Source: Lumbricus rubellus (Eukaryota; Annelida; Clitellata; Crassiclitellata; Lumbricidae). From it: 64,000 nucleotides of DNA. A model generated the notes under the pieces. It ran no database searches. It had not been told where the DNA came from and was given only the letters and a program-made list of their open reading frames with translations. The position numbers and the translations under genes are program-made. The DNA is taken from positions 31,892,771 to 31,956,770 of the forward strand of contig OX243816.1 in NCBI GenBank assembly GCA_945859605.1, written 5' to 3'. How positions within the stretch are numbered: position 1 is the stretch's first letter; each line of letters starts with the position of its first letter. Of the stretch, positions 1-10,110 are shown piece by piece.

Positions 1-324
1 TTATTCTTTATTGTTATAATACGCGATAATTATAATTTAAGTAAAACTTGGAAAACTATCGCTTGCATACGAAACCACTGACATTTATAAATAATAATAG
101 ACGGTATCGAAGTTACAAATAAAATGGAAATTGCAGATAAATTAGGCTAAATGACTATTTTGTGAATAATTATAGACCCAACACGTCTGGCATCATGACT
201 GTTGAAAATGAAGACTATAATTTATATGGACTTTGTAGGCCTACACCAGAATGCGGATATGCAATTGTCTAATAAAGGATATACATAGCCTACTTACGTA
301 ATTGCTTACTTATCTGGTAGCCTA

Positions 325-442
325 TTACACTCCATCCTCATCAATCATAATATTATGGGCCTTATTGGAACGTCTTCTATATTCTTCTTCAGTCTTCTGC
401 TGTTGAGCAGGTTTGTGACGTGGACAATCCGGTGATCCTCTT
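325..442 (-). CDS. Candidate 3'-terminal coding exon of an unidentified gene
   Basis: On the minus strand an AG acceptor at 443-444 is followed by an open frame that runs to a TAA at 325-327. The 39 codons are coding-like: they begin GSPDCPRHKPAQQQ, continue with a Glu/Arg-rich stretch, and end AHNIMIDEDGV. The composition is charged and lacks low-complexity repeats, which is unlike the surrounding AT-rich DNA. I do not recognise the family, and no preceding exon was found up to the SINE at 1125. A plus-strand frame of about 43 codons opening at 532 was also seen but has no supporting signal. The call rests only on frame and acceptor. Confidence 0.35.
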
Positions 443-1124
443 CTATATTAACAAATATTTATGATTGTAAAATAATAGGTTCCTCTACTGTTTGCAGAAT
501 ATACCTATTAATTATAAATCCACAAGGCTTCTATGGAAATTATTGCACCTCTGCTTGAGGAGATTATTCCTTTGTTACTGGCATTGTCCCCGACAGCATT
601 GAAACTGCTAAAGTTTTACCCATTTAAGCCTACAAGCCAGGCGATAGAAATAAGATCAACAATTATAAGTCAATTTCTGTTATAACACATAGGCTACAAT
701 AAGTTATCTGAGAAGGTTGTGTACAATGGATTAATGAAGTTTTTTATTAAGGAAAACACAATGTATCCACAGCAAATTAGCTTCAGTAGACTATAAGGTG
801 CATTCTACATAATATACATGTAGCACTGCTAGAAATGCAAGATAAAATATCTGCCTCACTGGAAGGAAATAAGTTCTCTATTGGAATATTCTTTGGTCAA
901 TCATTTCATCCTGTTGAGCAAGCTTGAGCACTATAGGCTATCAGAGGCATAGCACACCAGTGGCTATTGCAATACTTGGATATAACAATTATAACAGAAC
1001 ACTGTAGGCCTTTATGTAGGCCTATGTCCTTTTCGAAGGTCACCAGTCTCTTCAAAAGACCACTCGGTGTGGAGTATCTCAGGGATCTATATTGGGACTC
1101 TTCCTATTTAACGTATAAATATAT
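443..1124. other. Intergenic, AT-rich, no supported gene
   Basis: No convincing exon, repeat boundary or RNA gene was seen. The stretch contains several TAGGCCTA-type motifs and could be intron if 325-442 is a real terminal exon. Confidence 0.5.
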
Positions 1125-1325
1125 GTGCACTTGTTATGGCACCTCTTCAATATATCTACTCAGAAGCGCTCCCGTCTACAGCGCGAACACTGAATCGGTG
1201 TTTCACGCCGATGCGCTAAGCAATTGCGAGTGAAGGTCCCTATACGGGGCGGCTTGAGGTGGATTCGAACCTGCAACCCTCCGGCTGCAAGTCAGCGAAC
1301 ATACCCACTACATCACCACGCCCCA
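1125..1325 (-). mobile_element. tRNA-derived SINE (family 1), reverse orientation
   Basis: Read on the minus strand, this copy starts with a tRNA-like head carrying an A-box-like GTGATGTAGTGGG and a perfect B box GGTTCGAATCC. A shared body follows (CTTCACTCGCAATTGC, then a TTCAGTGT segment) and then the tail AGCGCTTCTGAGTAGA. Three further long copies lie at 7837, 18175 and 53169. The many differences between copies indicate an old family. Confidence 0.85.
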
Positions 1326-1842
1326 CTAACATATATTGGAACTGGTTCTGGTAGACTCCTGTTTTAAAAGTAAATAATCTCTTCAAGAATTAGATTCGAT
1401 CAATCGATTAAATTCGAATCGTTGGGCATTGGTTAAACGACGGTTATGTGGGCCTACAGCATGAAAACCCTTTTGAAATGTAGGCCTAGGTCTAGTTACG
1501 GAGTCTCTACTACATCTTTCTGGAAAAAAATACTTCAACTGTTCCCCTTATGTATGGTGAAGATGACAAGTTGGATATGCGTTTGATCCACGGCGAGCGA
1601 AATATTCAATGCGATTATTGCAATGATCAGAGTTGATGCAACATTGACACATGATGTTCCTTAAATGCAAAAGATCGCTTAATGTTTAAACTCAAACATG
1701 TCACATTATCATTCATCTCCGCATTGTAAACTTCGAAAATAGACTCTACTCGACATCAAGCATGCAAAACGAATTTATGCAATGCTCTTTAAGAGGTTGT
1801 TATACCAATCCAGACTGATTGCTGAGGTCAAATGCGCAGAGG
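1326..1842. other. Intergenic, no supported feature
   Basis: AT-rich sequence just downstream (on the minus strand) of the 448-codon frame, so it may include that gene's 3' UTR. No other structure seen. Confidence 0.45.
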
Positions 1843-3189
1843 TCAAGGTCTTGCCGGAGCTGGATCGCCTTCGAGATCGTCGTCTCTGACGGAAGGACTG
1901 ACCGTTCTAAGCCACTGCTTGATCCAGTTCTTTTTGTCGGGTGGCATGAGGTTGTTGACCCGGATGTACTTCTCCACGTCCTTCATAACCGCCTCACGAG
2001 AAGGAGGACTCCCTCCTTCTCCTCCTCCTCCTCCGCTCTGTAGAAAATCCTCAAAGACGTAGAAATCACAGCGAGACGGTTTCCGAAGTTGAGCCTTCTC
2101 ATGCGGGGCAGTGGATGTTACCCCGTCGAAACATTGCCGGACACTTCCTGGTCGTCTCCTTCGACCCTTCAGAAGATCGAGTATAGCCTTCTGTCCCTCC
2201 GTCTGAACCACATGTCCTCTATCCGTCCTTCGAACTTCGACGTTTCTCCGAGTGACATCGAACGACGTTGATGGGAGACTCGCGAGATTCAAATGGTCTC
2301 CAATGCGGTCCTTGATATGGTCCTTGATATGGTCCTTGAGCATCGGTGTCACGTCGGCTTCTCTCAGAGGGTCCGCGACAGTAGATTTTGACTGAACGTT
2401 GATGGTGGTCTGCCTCAAAGGGTCACTGATGACCTGCTTCAAAGGGCTATCAAATGTTTCTTTCGAAAAGTTATTGACAGTCTGCTTCGAATGATCATTG
2501 GTCTTTTGTTTCAACTGATCAATAACTGTTTGCTTCAGATTGTCAATCATGATCTGTTTGAACAAAAGATCTTTCTCTGGCTTCTTAAGATGACAAAATC
2601 CTGTGTCCGTCGGGAGTTTACTCCGTAAATTGAGCGAGCGACTCTCAGACATGAGGGGCTGAACACGGTGGTGGTGATGACCGCTGTTCTCGACATGGTT
2701 TTGTTCTTCGGAGGGGATTATTGTTCCAGGCTGCAGCGGAAGAAGAGTAGACGTCGTGGTTTCGTTGTCGTTGACCTTCATCCAGTCTCTGGATTTGTGC
2801 GTCCTCGACACGGGTCGATGAGCGGCAACAGGATTTTCGGTTGGTTTTCTCTGGCTCCTAGAGTACTTGCTGATGATGGACGGCAAGGACCCACGTGGAT
2901 CGAGAACTTTCTCGATTGGGTCTTCGGGACAAGCACGTTCCTGCTTTTGAGTTGGTCCACCGCCGCTTCCAAGTTCCATCTGATCCACCGCGTCTGTGCT
3001 GAGCCTCTTACGCAGGGTCAACGTCCCTCCTCCTACTCGTCCTTCCGTTGCTTTCGGCTTCGACTCGACGAAACGCAGAAGTCGAGGGACTCTCTGCTGC
3101 TCGGCGACGGCATGTCGATGTTTTCCCAGAAACGAAACGCTCTTCCGAAACGTTTTAAAGTCAGGTAACTCACGTGTCGTCACAGGCAT
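1843..3189 (-). CDS. Uncharacterised 448-aa protein with short DxLKQ-like repeats
   Basis: A single uninterrupted frame of 448 codons in GC-richer DNA. The chosen ATG at 3189 is the first in frame after an upstream in-frame TAA; a ttttcag upstream could also be a splice acceptor, so this may be a 3' exon. The N-terminal half is basic and Ser/Thr/Pro-rich. Around residues 210-290 there are about eight imperfect repeats of roughly 11 residues of the form D-x-L-K-Q-T, followed by an ILDLLKGRRRRPG basic patch. Near the C-terminus come FYVFEDFLQ, a Gly-rich linker and a helical segment ending NWIKQWLRTV. No signal peptide or membrane segment is apparent. I do not recognise a family and assign no function. 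Length, balanced composition and lack of stops argue for a real protein. Confidence 0.65.
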   Translation of the reverse strand: MPVTTRELPDFKTFRKSVSFLGKHRHAVAEQQRVPRLLRFVESKPKATEGRVGGGTLTLRKRLSTDAVDQMELGSGGGPTQKQERACPEDPIEKVLDPRGSLPSIISKYSRSQRKPTENPVAAHRPVSRTHKSRDWMKVNDNETTTSTLLPLQPGTIIPSEEQNHVENSGHHHHRVQPLMSESRSLNLRSKLPTDTGFCHLKKPEKDLLFKQIMIDNLKQTVIDQLKQKTNDHSKQTVNNFSKETFDSPLKQVISDPLRQTTINVQSKSTVADPLREADVTPMLKDHIKDHIKDRIGDHLNLASLPSTSFDVTRRNVEVRRTDRGHVVQTEGQKAILDLLKGRRRRPGSVRQCFDGVTSTAPHEKAQLRKPSRCDFYVFEDFLQSGGGGGEGGSPPSREAVMKDVEKYIRVNNLMPPDKKNWIKQWLRTVSPSVRDDDLEGDPAPARP

Positions 3190-3513
3190 TTCTCGTCGAA
3201 CGACCCACGAGTTAAAAGAAACGAGAACTGAAAATTAGCCGGTAGCGCAGCACTTCTCGCTGTGCGTGAAGTTAAATCTTAACCTCGCAGCTGAGGTGAA
3301 GTGAAGCTACAATAAAGTAACAACTGTAACATCCTTGACTGACGAAGAACAGAGTTGATATTTTGCAATGAAATTTTTGAAGATACCGTACTCTCGTTAC
3401 GCGAAATTGCCGTCGTTTGTAAAAACGCACGTCATAAAGCAACTAGTCCTAAGACTCCTAAACCACACGAGAGGGTATACGCGTATATCCACGCGGCGTA
3501 TAGGCCTAATGTA
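3190..3513. other. Likely 5' flank of the 448-codon gene
   Basis: No frame or repeat boundary was recognised between the start of the 448-codon frame and the mariner-like element. By position it probably holds that gene's promoter or 5' UTR, but no core promoter motif is convincing. Confidence 0.3.
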
Positions 3514-4683
3514 CAGGGTGGGCCAAAAAAAAGTAATCCCCTACGATCTGTGGTCAATATCTTGGCCAAAAATATTAATTTTTCAAATCCAGTTTCACGG
3601 GCTTGAAGGTTATTCATATCTACGTACAATAGCCAAATTTCATCGCCATATGTGAAACAGAACAAAAGTTATATCACTTTTAGTGAGGCAACCCACCGTT
3701 TTTTGACGGTTCAAAAACGTGTCGCAACAAAAATATTTTAAAAAACAGTTTAATTATTCTGGTCAATACCTTGGCCAGAAGTAAAAATATCAAAATGAAA
3801 TTTTACAGGCTTGAGGACAATTCATATCGACACATGATGGCCAGATTTTGTCAAAATATTTCAAACACAACAAAAGTTATATCAGTTTTAGTAAGACCAC
3901 CCATCTTTTTTGACGATTTAAAGACGTAACGCAGCAAAAAGTATCAAAAACAAGATTTTATTAAGTCTCATCTCAAATAATTGTTATCAAATAGCCTTCA
4001 TATTGCCAGATGATCATTAATTTTACTATTTGAAAAATAAACAGGGTTCCAGCGTAGCTGCACGTTACTGAGAAATCACTTAGCAAGATGACAATAAAAT
4101 TGGTAAATAAGGAATCTGTCAGATTAATCAACAGGTCCATCAAGAACTTTGCAAAGAGACTCAAAAGAAGTTTTGGCACTGGTGGTGGGCACATTGAACA
4201 CAAGTTCTGAAGCACTACCAAGTTCATTTACAACAGTTATTTGAGATGAGACTTAATAAAATCGTGTTTTTGTTACTTTTTGTTGTGTTTCGTTTTTGAA
4301 TCGTCAAAAAAGGTGGGTGGCCTCACTTAAAGTGGTATAACTTGTGTTGTGTTTGAGATATTTTGATGCAATCTGGCCTTCATGTGTAGAAATGAATTGT
4401 CTTCAAGGCTGTAAAATTTCATTTTGAAATTCTTACTTCTGGCCATGATATTAGGAAAACCCTAATTTTTTGCGTTTGGTTTTTGAATCGTCAAAAATCG
4501 GTGGGTGGCCTCACTAAAAGTGATATAACTTTTGTACTGTTTTACATATGGCAAAGAAATTTGGCTATTGTACGTAGGTATGAATTACCTTTAAGTTCGT
4601 AAAATTGGATCTGAAAATTTCGTATTTTTTCCCAAGATATTGACAAAAAACCATAGGGGATTACTTTTTTTTGGCCCACCCTG
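3514..4683. mobile_element. Non-autonomous mariner/IS630-type element with long imperfect inverted halves
   Basis: The ends are perfect inverted repeats of about 30 bp beginning CAGGGTGGGCCAAAAAAAAG, flanked by TA on both sides, as expected for Tc1/mariner insertion. The two halves are imperfect inverted copies of each other: the motif GGTGGGTGGCC with CACTTTTAGTGAGG, and the block CTCATCTCAAATAA, recur in opposite orientation. The single-copy centre near 4045-4210 carries the end of a transposase-like frame on the plus strand. Partial copies of the same family occur at 29949 and 40495. Confidence 0.85.
4045..4210 (+). pseudogene. C-terminal remnant of a mariner/IS630-like transposase
   Basis: In the centre of the 3514-4683 element a plus-strand frame reads SIKNFAKRLKRSFGTGGGHI near its end and stops with TGA at 4208-4210. 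The Arg-rich helix followed by GGGHIEH resembles C-termini of Tc1/IS630-type transposases. An in-frame stop lies upstream near 4060 and the catalytic core is gone, so this is a relic. Confidence 0.5.
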
Positions 4684-6129
4684 TAGTAAAATCACAGAGC
4701 GGTGGTCCTCTTGTTGCAGTGGCCTTGAGAATGATTCGACGCTGTATACAGAAAACTCCATGAATCGATACGAATCATTTCCAATAATAATTGAGAACTG
4801 ACGACGACGACGACGACAACGACAACAGTGCAGCAGGTGGCTGAAGACCCGGAGACTTAATTGCAGTCACTTGCTGCTTTATTCTCAGTCAAATTCGACT
4901 TTGTTTAGCAAAATACTTGCGCATGATAAATACATTTAGGTCTCTTTAGTTTGCACGTACGTGAACCTCGTGAGGCCACTTGTAATTCACGATTCGAGAA
5001 CGACTTAACAACAAAATGCATCCTGCATTCAAACATCAAACTTCAAAAGAATACGGCGTGCAAATTTAGGCCTAAGTGACATTTGGAACTTTATTAGCTA
5101 GTCATGAAATGTCATAATATTATTCGCATCGCGCATATCAACCCGTCTGTTGGTGTTTGCTCCTGGAATCCTCCACCTCCTCCTCCCATCCTTACTTTCT
5201 CCTTATCCTCCTCCTCCTCCTTATCCTCCTCTTGCAATATTGTGAACCGCCGCTTAATTCGAGCTTTGAATCAGACATTGAATGGGCAAAGGCAGCCCTC
5301 GACTTTCTCACCCACTCTGCAGTCATATTATTATTATTATTATGAAATCGAACTCATAGGCCTATGCACCACGCAAACTATTTGCCCAACAAAACACAAT
5401 ACTTCTATTGCTCGTTGATACCCGGCCGATAATTTGTTTGTCGTTAATAATCCGTTGCGGGATGTGCAGCTCTAAGATTAGAGGTGAAAGGCAATCAGCT
5501 GCAGAACAAATGTCGACCCAGATTTAGGATAAATGCACCAGTTTTTGCATAGTGGTCGTATGGCCTCCAACCCCTACTCAATTTGTAATGCAGTGATAGA
5601 AGTCGTAGAAGTTTCACCACAGTGGATCAGCTTTTTAATTGGCGCCACGTGTACAAATCCCTCAGGTTTGGCCACAAATCGACACGCGATCAGGAATCTT
5701 AGCTGCTTTTCAAAGTGTATGATTGTGTATGTATGTGTGTATGTATGTATACGTATGTATGTATGTATGTATGTATGTATGTATGTATGTATGTATGTTA
5801 GTGTGGTTCACAGATACATGGTAAAAAATAAAGTTCAAGCCAGAAACCAAGACTACCTCTCAGTTTGTTAGACCTATCAATAGTATCATTGAGACAAAAT
5901 TTCAGCTTCCTATTCCAACTAGAAGGCGGTGCTAAGCGACTGTGTTACTTTGCATGGGCCAGTGTATAGACGTTAATTGTAGAAAAATAATGTGTCGCGC
6001 ATAGATTCCTATACAATCGTAGTTTCTTTCAATATAAATCAAATATTGCTGTAATATGACAATATGTGTGATACTTAAGCAATTGGCCAGTATTAAATCT
6101 AAAATTTGAGTTGGTTTGAAAAATTAGAA
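4684..6129. other. Intergenic with low-complexity tracts
   Basis: Holds a short ACG/ACA tract at 4801-4826, pyrimidine-rich TCC repeats near 5165-5235, a short ATT run at 5328-5342 and the GTAT microsatellite at 5729-5800. Frames in these tracts are repeat translations. No gene is supported. Confidence 0.5.
5729..5800 (+). repeat. (GTAT)n microsatellite
   Basis: A run of GTAT/TGTA tetranucleotides with a few early interruptions, the same unit as the much longer arrays at 8270 and 9025. Confidence 0.9.
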
Positions 6130-7625
6130 ATGTTAAAAATTGTCAAAAAACATCGTTAAGTCCATGAATGTCGATAGTTCTCGTTTTCTTACTTCAACAT
6201 CCGATAAAGTCTTTATAATGCAGAAGTCTAAGCACTGTAAGCAACCTGCACTGTGTCAACAGCAGATTTCTTTAATGAGTGAGTGGGAACAGCTTTCCTA
6301 CTTCCCCCGACCACTTGGCTTTTCAACAACATCAGTGATAAGCCTTGAATTGAATTCCTCAAACAACTTTTCACATCTCTAAGACATGCTGTTCAACACT
6401 CTGTTGTTGAATTAAGTCTCTGCCTTTTTGTAATCCTCTTTCTCGATCTATTTTTCTGGTGGAAGTGTAAAAAGAAATCACCAATCTTCAGGCGTGATGG
6501 TAGCGTCCTCATTTGCTGAGATGCAAAATCACCCATGCAATCTTCTTTTTCAGCGCCATATCACTAAGCCTCACCATCCTTTCACCAAGCTTCACAGTTA
6601 TTCTGTGGAATATTTAACCTTGTCTGTTATGGGCAAATAGCCACATAACAGACCTTCAACCTCATCTGAAAGGTACTACTGGTGGTTTTCTAGGACCTTC
6701 ATGGAAGCAAAGCTGATCTCCTGCATGGGCAACTGACTCGTATTTTCTATATAATGTCCATATTGAAAGATCTTGTCCTGCAGCTACAGCAGCAAGTCTT
6801 TTAGCCATGCCCTGTGTGACGAAGGCCACCAAATTACATAGCCTAAGTTGATGAATCCGAGTTTTTTCTTCTTAATTAGATTGATTACATCATGTTGACT
6901 TTGTTGAGCACTAAAAGGTAAATTTTGATGTCATACAGTAACCTGGCCATCCAATGTGCATTTTTATTATTGGACTCCAGTTTCTTATTGAAGACTGACT
7001 TCCAATGTCAACCATTGATATCTGAATGAGTTTGTGTTAATTTATCTAAAACTGACTTTATTTCAGCAAAGTACTTGAGAAAACTGAATACTCTTGCATG
7101 GAGGGCTTCAGTACCGGATGTGACTTCCAGTCCTAAGATGTTGTCAAGTGTCACACCTTACCAAGCAGCATTAAATCTTTTAAACATTGGAATATAATTA
7201 TTGTGAATTCGATAAATCACAGGAACTTGCAGGAGGCTTATGGCCAAAATCAATTCCATCACATGAAGGTCAGCCACAGGAACTCTTGACCTATCTTGAT
7301 TTCATGCAAAATCGTGCACTCTATTGAAAATTCCGGTGCTGGCATAATGATGTATCAAAGTTCTGGGCCTGCATATTATCAGTGAGTTTCCATAACTCCA
7401 GAAAATAACGAACTGCTTTGGATTTGAATTGCATCCTGCCACTGAAGCTAATTTGGGCCTAAGAGTTTATACACACCATCACCTGAAACCAGCACTGGCA
7501 GGCGGTTAACATTTCCTGCTCTGAAGATCTCGGGTAGGAATTTCCCATCCAGTGTGCTACCACTGAATAATCTGGTGGTACAAAATCAGATCTTTCAACT
7601 TCGGCACGCTCCATCCTGGTCTTCT
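6130..7625 (-). pseudogene. Decayed repetitive transposon-associated ORF
   Basis: Minus-strand frames, broken by stops and frameshifts, keep blocks in a consistent order. Near 7560-7450 there is LDGKFLPEIFRAG, then LPVLVSGDGVYKLLG. Near 7270-7170 there is VMELILA, then IPMFKRFNAAW. Near 7120-7000 there is EALHARVFSFLKYFAEIKSV, and then AHWMARLLYDIKIYL. I recall this order of blocks from a large family of uncharacterised, probably transposon-encoded invertebrate proteins (a DGK-L-P / LPVLVSG / FKRF pattern). Many stops show the copy is dead. Family naming is from memory and uncertain; the coding trace is visible directly. Confidence 0.55.
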
Positions 7626-7836
7626 TAAGCATTCCTTGTTAATGGTACTCCATGAAAGCGCAGGACAGAAGGATAGTAGGCTACACAAGTGCTGCAGAAA
7701 TTGGCACCAAAAATCTCAATCCTTCATGATCAAATCACCAGAAGTTTCATTTCCATAAAATACACTTGTCACTTAATGGCTTAACAACAGTTACTAACTG
7801 TGTAGTGTTGATTCTGGTAAGTATGATAACACAACG

Positions 7837-8035
7837 TGGGGCGCGGTGGTGTAGTGGTGGCGTCATTGCCTTGAAGGCAGAGGTTCGAATCCATTTCAAG
7901 TTGCAAGCCCTTCACTCGCAATTGCTAAGCGCTTCGGCATGAAACTCCGATGCAGTGTCCGCTCTGCAGTCGGGAGCGCCTCTGAGTAGGGGGCTTGAAG
8001 GGGCGCTATAACAAGTGCACATACAAATAAACAAC
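7837..8035 (+). mobile_element. tRNA-derived SINE (family 1)
   Basis: The head has the A-box-like TGGTGTAGTGGTGG and B box GGTTCGAATCC. The body has CTTCACTCGCAATTGC and the tail GGGAGCGCCTCTGAGTAG followed by GGGGCGCTATAACAAG. It ends in a CA/AAATAAA-rich tail. Boundaries are approximate and no clear target duplication was found. Confidence 0.88.
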
Positions 8036-8269
8036 AGAAACTATTTCAAGCTCATCTACATGACATTTGTTGAGTTTTTGACCAAAGAAGTAAGGTATCA
8101 AGATTTCTAGCTAATACTACTACGTGGTAATTTTTGTGTGTCATTAAGCACCGCCTTCTAGTCCGAATCTGGGGCTCAAATTTGGTCTCAATAATACTAA
8201 TAACAAGTCTAACAAACTGGGACTTAGTCTTGGATTCTAGCTTGAATTTCATTTTTTTGGACCACACTA

Positions 8270-8387
8270 ATGTATGTATGTATGTATGTATGTATGTATG
8301 TATGTATGTATGTATGTATGTATGTATGTATGTATGCATGCATGCATGCATGCATACATGCATGCATGCATGCATGTATTGTATGTA
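8270..8387 (+). repeat. (TGTA)n / (TGCA)n microsatellite, left part
   Basis: TGTA repeats changing to TGCA repeats around 8336-8375. The array is interrupted at 8388 by a mariner element and resumes beyond 9022. Confidence 0.92.
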
Positions 8388-9022
8388 CAGGGTGGTCCAA
8401 AATAAACCGCACACTGATAAATTGATAGTACTTTATTCAGACCAATTCAAATATAACCGTGAAAATTCACTAAAACACAGCAATTATTTTTACTGTAACA
8501 TTACATGGATGGATTTCGTTACATAAAAATGTTCAATGTGTCCTCATTGCTGCTCGACCACGCATTGAAGCCGACGACGCCATTGATCAATTGCGCGGTC
8601 AATGAAACGCTGTGACAGCTTGGTCCACTCTGTGACGATTGTTTCTTTCAGCTGATCCACTGTGGTGAAACTTCTACGACGGTATAGGCCTACCATCTGT
8701 TGAAGGGCGCCCCAAACAGCGTAGTCGACTGGATTCAAGTCCGGGCTGTTTGGGGGCCACAATCATGTCAGGCTCAATGAAAGAAATGTTCTCACGTCGC
8801 AGATACTCCATAGTGTTCTTGGCGGTGTGTGATGGAGCGCCGTCCCGCTGTAGGGTCCAAGTGTGGTGTTGGCATATTGCACGGATGTCAGGTAAAAGAC
8901 CATCACCAAGAACGTGCTGACAATAATATTGACTGTTCAAAATGGCATTAAACATTGAATTGTTATACATGTACATTATATCAAGAAAACTGTCACTGTG
9001 CGGTTTATTTTGGACCACCCTG
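8388..9022 (-). mobile_element. Internally deleted mariner-type transposon inside a microsatellite
   Basis: Perfect 26-bp terminal inverted repeats begin CAGGGTGGTCCAAAATAAAC, and TA flanks both ends (8386-8387 and 9023-9024). The TA was supplied by the surrounding TGTA array, so the element landed in a microsatellite. At 635 bp it is about half the usual mariner length. The interior keeps the C-terminal half of a transposase on the minus strand. Confidence 0.92.
8544..8945 (-). pseudogene. Mariner transposase, C-terminal half with frameshift
   Basis: The upstream part in one frame contains TWTLQRDGAPSHTAKNTMEY, which includes the second catalytic Asp of the Tc1/mariner DDE/D domain. The downstream part in another frame contains WPPNSPDLNPVDYAVWG, which includes the third catalytic acidic position. 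Four extra bases (ATTG) at about 8763-8766, between EPDM and WPPNSP, account for the shift. The N-terminal DNA-binding half and first catalytic Asp are missing, so this copy cannot make a working transposase. Confidence 0.88.
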
Positions 9023-9024
9023 TA

Positions 9025-10110
9025 TGTATGTATGTATGCATGCATGCATGTATGTATGTATGTATGTATGTATGTATGTATGTATGTATGTATGTATGTA
9101 TGTATGTATGTATGTATGTATGAATGTATGTATGTATGTATGTATGTATGTATGTATGTATGTATGTATGTATGTATGTATGTATGTATGTATGTATGTA
9201 TGTATGTATGTATGTATGTATGTATGTATGTATGTATGTATGTATGTATGTATGTATGTATGTATGTATGTATGTATGTATGTATGTATGTATGTATGTA
9301 TGTATGTATGTATGTATGTATGTATGTATGTATGTATGTATGTATGTATGTATGTATGTATGTATGTATGTATGTATGTATGTATGTATGTATGTATGTA
9401 TGTATGTATGTATGTATGTATGTATGTATGTATGTATGTATGTATGTATGTATGTATGTATGTATGTATGTATGTATGTATGTATGTATGTATGTATGTA
9501 TGTATGTATGTATGTATGTATGTATGTATGTATGTATGTATGTATGTATGTATGTATGTATGTATGTATGTATGTATGTATGTATGTATGTATGTATGTA
9601 TGTATGTATGTATGTATGTATGTATGTATGTATGTATGTATGTATGTATGTATGTATGTATGTATGTATGTATGTATGTATGTATGTATGTATGTATGTA
9701 TGTATGTATGTATGTATGTATGTATGTATGTATGTATGTATGTATGTATGTATGTATGTATGTATGTATGTATGTATGTATGTATGTATGTATGTATGTA
9801 TGTATGTATGTATGTATGTATGTATGTATGTATGTATGTATGTATGTATGTATGTATGTATGTATGTATGTATGTATGTATGTATGTATGTATGTATGTA
9901 TGTATGTATGTATGTATGTATGTATGTATGTATGTATGTATGTATGTATGTATGTATGTATGTATGTATGTATGTATGTATGTATGTATGTATGTATGTA
10001 TGTATGTATGTATGTATGTATGTATGTATGTATGTATGTATGTATGTATGTATGTATGTATGTATGTATGTATGTATGTATGTATGTATGAACGTATGTA
10101 TTATGTAGCC
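9025..10110 (+). repeat. (TGTA)n microsatellite, over 1 kb
   Basis: About 1.08 kb of TATG/TGTA tetranucleotides with very few interruptions (GCATGCATGC at 9037-9050, one GAA at 9122 and AACG near 10090). Every frame is open because the 4-bp unit contains no stop in any phase, which produces long spurious frames of repeating YVCM or YIHT. Confidence 0.97.

Noticed and set aside
2668..3168. 166-aa plus-strand frame
   Set aside because: Antisense shadow of the 448-codon minus-strand frame. It lacks family features and overlaps it fully.
7837..7900. tRNA gene (good A and B boxes)
   Set aside because: Sequence after the B box does not complete an acceptor stem, and the same head with the same body and tail recurs at 1125, 18175 and 53169, so it is a SINE.
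8270..10110. CRISPR-like array
   Set aside because: Simple tetranucleotide repeats with no spacers, in a eukaryotic genome.
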